A DNA stretch of 21,749 bases from a virus, in the IMG/VR virus record IMGVR_UViG_3300013233_000563, positions 1-21,749 of that record; one strand, 5' to 3'. Made by a program: the position numbers and the translations under genes. How positions within the stretch are numbered: the first letter of the stretch is position 1; every line of letters starts with the position of its first letter. Below, piece after piece: positions 18,060 through 21,749 of the stretch. The notes beneath the pieces were generated by a model, which was not told where the DNA came from, made no database searches, and was given only the letters and a program-made list of their open reading frames with translations.

Positions 18060-20309
18060 TCATGCTGAAAAATTCCGTTTCAGTTTTTTCAAGGCTGGCG
18101 GCAGGCTGGAGGCGTTGCGGGTCAGGTACTGCTTGAACGACCGCGCATCCATGGCCTGCACGACGATTGTTGTATTGCCGCCGGCGGCCTGTCCGCCACC
18201 GGCGATCATGTCACGCAGCGGATTGGCGATATGGGCGGGTAGCACCATCTCCTGCTGGTGTAACTGGGTCATCGGATTGACACCGGCAGGGATATCGTAA
18301 CCACCGGAGGCCGATGCGATGTTGCTGGCATAGCCAGCCACCACCGCGAATGCACCGGCAGCGGCAGCCGGCGCGATAAACGGGCCGATCACCGGAATCG
18401 ATGCCAGGGCGGAATAAACACCGGCCATGACATCCCAGGCTTTCATCATGATCTGCTTGACGGCCGTGCCGGCGGAAATCAACAGCGAAGCCGCTGCGCC
18501 GCCTTCCTCGAACCCGAGCCGGGCCAGAATACCGCCCTCGGTGGCCGCTGTTTTCAGCGCCTCGGTTTTGACCCAGTCCACCAGCATCTTGACACCCATA
18601 TTGGCAAATTCGAGCACGATCGATTGCCCCATCTGCTTCATGGCTTTGCGGAATGAGAGCGTGCCCTGGATCATGCCGTTGATCGATTTCTGAAACGCAT
18701 TGGTGACCGGGGCGAACATTTTGTCGTAAAACTTCTTCTGCTCCAGCGCGGTTTTGGTCTGCATCTTTTTCATGGTCAGATCGTGCTTGCGCTGGATGGA
18801 CTCGATTTTGTCCATGGCCTTCTGATATTCGACCGGCTTATCCTTGACCAGTCTGGCATGATCTTTGGCAGCCTTGATTTCGATCTGCATGATCTGATCG
18901 GCCAGGCGTTTTTCCTGCTCAATCGCATCCTGCCCGGATATCTGACCGAGCTGACGCAAACGATCCAGCTCTTCACGCTTGATGGCTATGCGCCCCAGCG
19001 ACTCGGCGCGAGCGCGCTCAATGGCCAGTGCAGCCAGCTGCTGTTGTTGCTTGTCTGCCGCCACCGTCGTGCCAGGCGTACCGGTTCCGGCGCTTTGATC
19101 CGGTGCTTTGATGCGCGCCACCTCGGCAGCCAGCTTCTGGGCTCGCTTCTGGGCATCATCAAAAAAGGCCGTAATTTTATCGGACGGCAAACCCGCTTTG
19201 ATTTTATCGTCCATCTCGGCAAAGGTCTGCGCCACATCGGCCCAGGCATCGTTTGATTTTTTCGCCAGATCAACGTTCTTCACGCCCATCTCGGACTCAA
19301 ACGCATCGCCTACAATCGGCAACGACTTCAGCAGGTTGTTGAAGACATCACCAAAGAACGAACCGGATTCCGGCTTGATATCCAGCGTTTCCTGAATCTT
19401 TTTATCCAGCTCTCCGAAACCGTCCAGAATATTCGCCTTGGCAATATTGAAGGCCAGCTCCAGCTTCTTCCAGCCGAATGATGTCACCACTATCACGTCG
19501 GCCACATACCCCAGCTCCTTCACAATATCACCCAGCCCGGAGATAATGCTTTCACTGGACACATTGGCCGACTTGGCAAAGGCGACGAACTGCTCGGATA
19601 CCGCAGTAATCCACGGGGCCAGCGCGATGGTGAGTTTGTTCACCACCCCCTGAATAGCTGACTGCATGGCCAGCATGGCGTTTTTGGCCTGCTCCATTTT
19701 GGCTGTATCGGTACGATCCAGGGCCAGCCCCAGATCACGCGCCTCCTGCGCTGCAGCGGCCATACCATCTTTGCCGAGCGCCAGTGTATTGACCAGTGCC
19801 ACGCCTTCGGAGTCGAACAGTTTGAATGACAGGCGAACCCTGTCGGATTGAGATTTGACCTGAGCCATCGCACCGGCCACTTCGGCCATGGCCTGATCGA
19901 CAGGCATGGCAGCCAGTTTCTGCGCATCCAGACCCAGTTCCTTGATCGCAGACTTCGCTTCACCTGTCCCCTGAGCTGCTTCCGCCAGGCGACGCACGAA
20001 ACGCTGGGTCGCCATGTCCATGGTGTTGACTGCCACGCCAGTCTGTTCGCCGGCATAACGCAGTCCGGCCAGTGCTTCGGTGGTCAGCCCGAGCTTGTCA
20101 GCGGTTTTGGCCAGAGCGTCGCCTGCATCCAGAGAACGACTAACCAGAAGAGACAATCCGCCGCCCGCCACGGCTGTGAATACCGCCCCCATCTTTGAGG
20201 CCATCCCCATCATTTTTCCTGCACTGTCATCGAATCGCGATGTAGCGTTCCTGAGCCCGGACACAAAGGCAGCGTCGTTCAGGCTTAATTTGATTGCCGC
20301 ACTACCCAT
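18060..20309 (-). CDS. Tail tape-measure protein
   Basis: A 749-residue protein starting MGSAAIKLSLNDAAFVSG. The N-terminal region has a hydrophobic segment (about 41-57, GAVFTAVAGGGLSLLVS) and the DAGDALAKTADKLGLTTEAL block typical of tape measures. There is a long coiled-coil middle (KQQQQLAALAIERARAESLG, LVKDKPVEYQKAMDKIES) and a C-terminal Gly/Ala-rich hydrophobic region (IPVIGPFIAPAAAAGAF). It sets tail length; with about 1.5 angstrom per residue as known for siphophages the tail would be roughly 110 nm. It follows the chaperone pair as expected. SD AGGAGG lies 11 nt before the ATG. Confidence 0.93.
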   Translation of the reverse strand: MGSAAIKLSLNDAAFVSGLRNATSRFDDSAGKMMGMASKMGAVFTAVAGGGLSLLVSRSLDAGDALAKTADKLGLTTEALAGLRYAGEQTGVAVNTMDMATQRFVRRLAEAAQGTGEAKSAIKELGLDAQKLAAMPVDQAMAEVAGAMAQVKSQSDRVRLSFKLFDSEGVALVNTLALGKDGMAAAAQEARDLGLALDRTDTAKMEQAKNAMLAMQSAIQGVVNKLTIALAPWITAVSEQFVAFAKSANVSSESIISGLGDIVKELGYVADVIVVTSFGWKKLELAFNIAKANILDGFGELDKKIQETLDIKPESGSFFGDVFNNLLKSLPIVGDAFESEMGVKNVDLAKKSNDAWADVAQTFAEMDDKIKAGLPSDKITAFFDDAQKRAQKLAAEVARIKAPDQSAGTGTPGTTVAADKQQQQLAALAIERARAESLGRIAIKREELDRLRQLGQISGQDAIEQEKRLADQIMQIEIKAAKDHARLVKDKPVEYQKAMDKIESIQRKHDLTMKKMQTKTALEQKKFYDKMFAPVTNAFQKSINGMIQGTLSFRKAMKQMGQSIVLEFANMGVKMLVDWVKTEALKTAATEGGILARLGFEEGGAAASLLISAGTAVKQIMMKAWDVMAGVYSALASIPVIGPFIAPAAAAGAFAVVAGYASNIASASGGYDIPAGVNPMTQLHQQEMVLPAHIANPLRDMIAGGGQAAGGNTTIVVQAMDARSFKQYLTRNASSLPPALKKLKRNFSA

Positions 20310-20338
20310 GTAAAACCATGCCTCCTGTATTTATCTCA

Positions 20339-20704
20339 TCAGTGCGTGGTGCCGCCGGCACCGGAAAACATCTGCATGAATTCTTCCAAATCCGCACTGG
20401 AGTTGACCGCCGCCGAGTCGCTGGACGGAGACCTGGCCGCCCCCGTAGCATCACCCTCAATACCCAGAAACTTCTGGATCATCTGGTGCAGCGCCGGGTG
20501 CTGCGTCCAGTAGCGGGTCAACGCCGAGAGCCGGATCAGATCCATGTTCCATTCCATATATTCCCATGTCCAACCTGTGATGGTGATGACATGGGCATAG
20601 ATATAATCCCAGTCCAGAGCGTCCCCGCTCAGGCTTCCCCCGGCTGCGCTTCCTGCAGGCCGCTGGCGTGACCAATCGCAGCAAAGACTTCCACCATGTT
20701 TTTT
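20339..20704 (-). CDS. Tail assembly chaperone, -1 frameshift extension (gpGT-like T part)
   Basis: This -1 frame, relative to the 97-residue chaperone, is open from 20704 to the stop at 20339. The conserved-looking part GDALDWDYIYAHVITITGWT then WEYMEWNMDLIRLSALTRYW begins right at the end of the first chaperone and has no ATG, GTG or TTG before the internal ATG at 20557, which would cut it in half. It must therefore be made by -1 frameshifting, yielding a 194-residue fusion, as for lambda gpG/gpGT and similar phages. The T part recruits tail tube protein to the tape measure. The C-terminal 40 residues are low complexity (GAARSPSSDSAAVNSSAD). Confidence 0.75.
   Translation of the reverse strand, partial: KKHGGSLCCDWSRQRPAGSAAGGSLSGDALDWDYIYAHVITITGWTWEYMEWNMDLIRLSALTRYWTQHPALHQMIQKFLGIEGDATGAARSPSSDSAAVNSSADLEEFMQMFSGAGGTTH
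20617..20641 (-). promoter_or_regulatory. Candidate -1 frameshift site with 3' hairpin
   Basis: In the chaperone frame, codons GGG GAA (20640-20635) preceded by G give G GGG GAA. A 5-bp hairpin GAGCG-GGGA-CGCTC (20630-20617) begins 4 nt downstream and includes part of the stop codon. Slippage keeps Gly pairing and needs one G-U pair at the second position of the Glu codon. A second candidate, a canonical A AAA AAC in the right phase, lies at 20704-20698. Confidence 0.5.
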
Positions 20705-20922
20705 GCATCCAGCAATTCATCCATCTCATCCTGAGTCAGATCCGGGTAATTACGGCGCAGGGTCATAAAAATCACATCACCCATCACCAATGGCGACGGA
20801 TCAGCCTTGCCGTTGAACACATCCTCATATTTGCGCATACAACCGAGCGGAATCGGTGGCGCAACAAATGTTCGCCCCGCCAGGGTGATTTTTTCACCCG
20901 GTATTTTGACTTGGCCGCCCAT
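20629..20922 (-). CDS. Tail assembly chaperone (gpG-like)
   Basis: A 97-residue protein starting MGGQVKIPGEKITLAGRTF. It matches the GTA-type and siphophage chaperone pattern: 'ITLAGRTFVAPPIPLGCMRKYEDV', then a helix ending LTQDEMDELLDAKNMVEVFAAI. Its place between tail tube and tape measure is diagnostic. The ATG overlaps the tail-tube stop (TGATG). The 3' end carries the two candidate slippery sites that fuse it to the following frame. Confidence 0.85.
   Translation of the reverse strand: MGGQVKIPGEKITLAGRTFVAPPIPLGCMRKYEDVFNGKADPSPLVMGDVIFMTLRRNYPDLTQDEMDELLDAKNMVEVFAAIGHASGLQEAQPGEA
20698..20704 (-). promoter_or_regulatory. Canonical A AAA AAC slippery heptamer
   Basis: Reading GCA AAA AAC in the chaperone frame gives the X XXY YYZ motif exactly in phase. 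A stop (TGA) in the -1 frame lies just upstream and the -1 frame is then open to 20339, so slippage here is compatible with the fusion. It is an alternative to the site at 20635-20641; using it would replace the last 22 residues of the chaperone by an unrelated stretch. Confidence 0.45.
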
Positions 20923-21641
20923 CAGTCAGGCACTGACAGTTCGCCGACAGAGCCGGCAGCATCCAGCATGACCTCAAAGTCAAATTCCGGAATGGCGTAA
21001 TCTTCCAGCTTGGTGGCGAATGCCAGTTTGTTCGACACGCAGGCGTTGAGTACCAGGGTGATCGTTTTGCCGTCGATGGTAGTGCTGAAAATACCCTTGA
21101 ACTTCGGCGTCTGGCCGATGGATTTACCACCCAGCGAAATACGGCTGCCGCCGGTGGCGGAGGTGTAGAGATAATCGATCAGCATGGCGGTGGCATTATC
21201 CGCCGCGTTGAAGGTGTACACACCGGACGCTTCGGAATACTCGCCGGCGGCGGGCGCACTGGCCACGCGGGTCAGCGCGATACCTGATGCCGCATAACGC
21301 ACGCCCAGGTCCTGGGAGAAGTTGGCCGCGTTGGCCACAGTGATGGTGTTGGTGGCTACGGTGCCGGCCTCATCGATGGCCGACAACACCTGGCCGGTGG
21401 TGACCGATTCGCCGAAAAACAGCTCATTGAGCATCTTGCCGTTAATGCGGGCAGCCTTGGCCTTGCCGGTCAGCTTGCCGGTGCCGCGCTTGATATCGAC
21501 CGCAAACTGTTTCTGGCCGTGCAGTGATTTTGTCGTGAACGAGAAATCGAACGCCACATCCTGCAATTCACCGAATTTGCGCGGGGTGGAATTGGCGGCG
21601 TCACTCACGCCGTAGAGATTACCTGATCCGAATACCAGCAT
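20922..21641 (-). CDS. Major tail tube protein
   Basis: A 239-residue protein starting MLVFGSGNLYGVSDAANS. It has FGELQDVAFDFSFTTKSLHG and QKQFAVDIKRGTGKLTGKAK at the N-terminus, then a beta-rich body (NTITVANAANFSQDLGVRYA, GVYTFNAADNATAML) and a C-terminal GKTITLVLNACVSNKLAFAT...PEFDFEVM. This composition and the position upstream of the chaperone pair identify the tail tube subunit, which polymerises around the tape measure. SD AAGGAGG lies 8-9 nt before the ATG. Confidence 0.88.
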   Translation of the reverse strand: MLVFGSGNLYGVSDAANSTPRKFGELQDVAFDFSFTTKSLHGQKQFAVDIKRGTGKLTGKAKAARINGKMLNELFFGESVTTGQVLSAIDEAGTVATNTITVANAANFSQDLGVRYAASGIALTRVASAPAAGEYSEASGVYTFNAADNATAMLIDYLYTSATGGSRISLGGKSIGQTPKFKGIFSTTIDGKTITLVLNACVSNKLAFATKLEDYAIPEFDFEVMLDAAGSVGELSVPD

Positions 21642-21644
21642 GAT

Positions 21645-21749
21645 TTATGCCTCCTTTTTTGTTGTGTCGGTTGGGTTTGGTTTAGCCACCAGCGCGGCTT
21701 TCAGCGATTCGCGCGCCTTGATGGTTGCGTTGTGGTTGTCCGTCTGCCG
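21645..21749 (-). CDS. C-terminal end of an upstream tail/structural gene (partial)
   Basis: The last 34 codons of a gene that enters from the right edge, ending KPNPTDTTKKEA before TAA. The stop is 3 nt upstream of the tail-tube start, and the tail tube's SD lies within its end, so it belongs to the same operon. By position it could be a tail terminator or tail-completion protein, but the tail end shows no recognisable domain. Confidence 0.65.
   Translation of the reverse strand, partial: RQTDNHNATIKARESLKAALVAKPNPTDTTKKEA

Noticed and set aside
17252-18136. Long plus-strand ORF (294 residues) and similar long plus-strand ORFs at 11254-12021 and 15477-15878
   Set aside because: They lie antisense to tail genes with clear family motifs, start in no good SD context, and have the Arg/Gly/Ala-rich composition typical of antisense frames of GC-rich genes.
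20457-20729. 90-residue minus ORF across the chaperone junction
   Set aside because: It is the third frame; neither conserved half of the chaperone pair uses it, and it would not produce a gpGT-like fusion.

Overview
The window is one contiguous piece of a temperate, tailed (siphovirus-type) bacteriophage genome or prophage. The host is Gram-negative, most likely a proteobacterium: there are two lipobox lipoproteins, Sec signal peptides, a GH108 endolysin cassette, sigma70-type promoters and Shine-Dalgarno (SD) sequences, and a tail module of the gene-transfer-agent type (DUF2460, DUF2163, NlpC/P60, large hub protein). The species cannot be named from the sequence. Several bacterial-type dispersed palindromic repeats (CACAAAG and CGCAAAG families) and a long GCCGNN hexamer array hint at a host lineage rich in such repeats.

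Layout. (1) Positions 1-4043, minus strand: the lytic early operon read leftward from a YdaS/Cro-like gene (3771-4043). It runs through a small CPHC protein, a strong intrinsic terminator (3341-3402), a short ORF, an AlpA-like HTH protein and a CII/CP76-like regulator. A run of very small genes follows, including an Acb2/Tad1-family cyclic-nucleotide sponge (1904-2098), two 46-residue proteins and DUF6948. A 276-bp hexamer array (1119-1394) comes next, then six more small ORFs. Replication genes are not in the window. (2) Positions 4044-4126: the divergent cro/cI control region. (3) Positions 4127-5854, plus strand: a CI-type S24 repressor, in overlapping tandem with a 60-residue protein, a lipoprotein and a single-pass membrane protein; this is the lysogenic operon. 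(4) Positions 5855-7312: an attP-like region and a P4-type tyrosine integrase. (5) Positions 7371-8706, minus: a four-gene accessory ('moron') cassette with its own near-consensus promoter, which overlaps a palindromic operator candidate and includes a ribbon-helix-helix protein. (6) Positions 8722-11222, minus: the lysis region (lipoprotein, DUF1353, two-TM holin candidate, secreted HNH nuclease, small membrane peptide, GH108 endolysin, TM/coiled-coil protein). (7) Positions 11236-21749, minus: the tail operon (hub/J-like protein, NlpC/P60, pectate-lyase-fold tail spike with a Sec signal peptide, DUF2163, DUF2460, tape measure, a chaperone pair that apparently needs a -1 frameshift, tail tube, and the end of one more gene).

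How it works together. CI and the Cro-like protein compete at 4044-4126. When lytic, the minus-strand early operon runs and the late operon, read toward decreasing coordinates, makes tails and then lysis proteins. In a lysogen, the CI operon and probably the moron cassette remain on. They supply membrane or lipoprotein factors and an unknown small-protein cassette that may alter superinfection or host defence. Phage genes lie on both sides of the integrase and its att-like region, as in the circular, unintegrated form.
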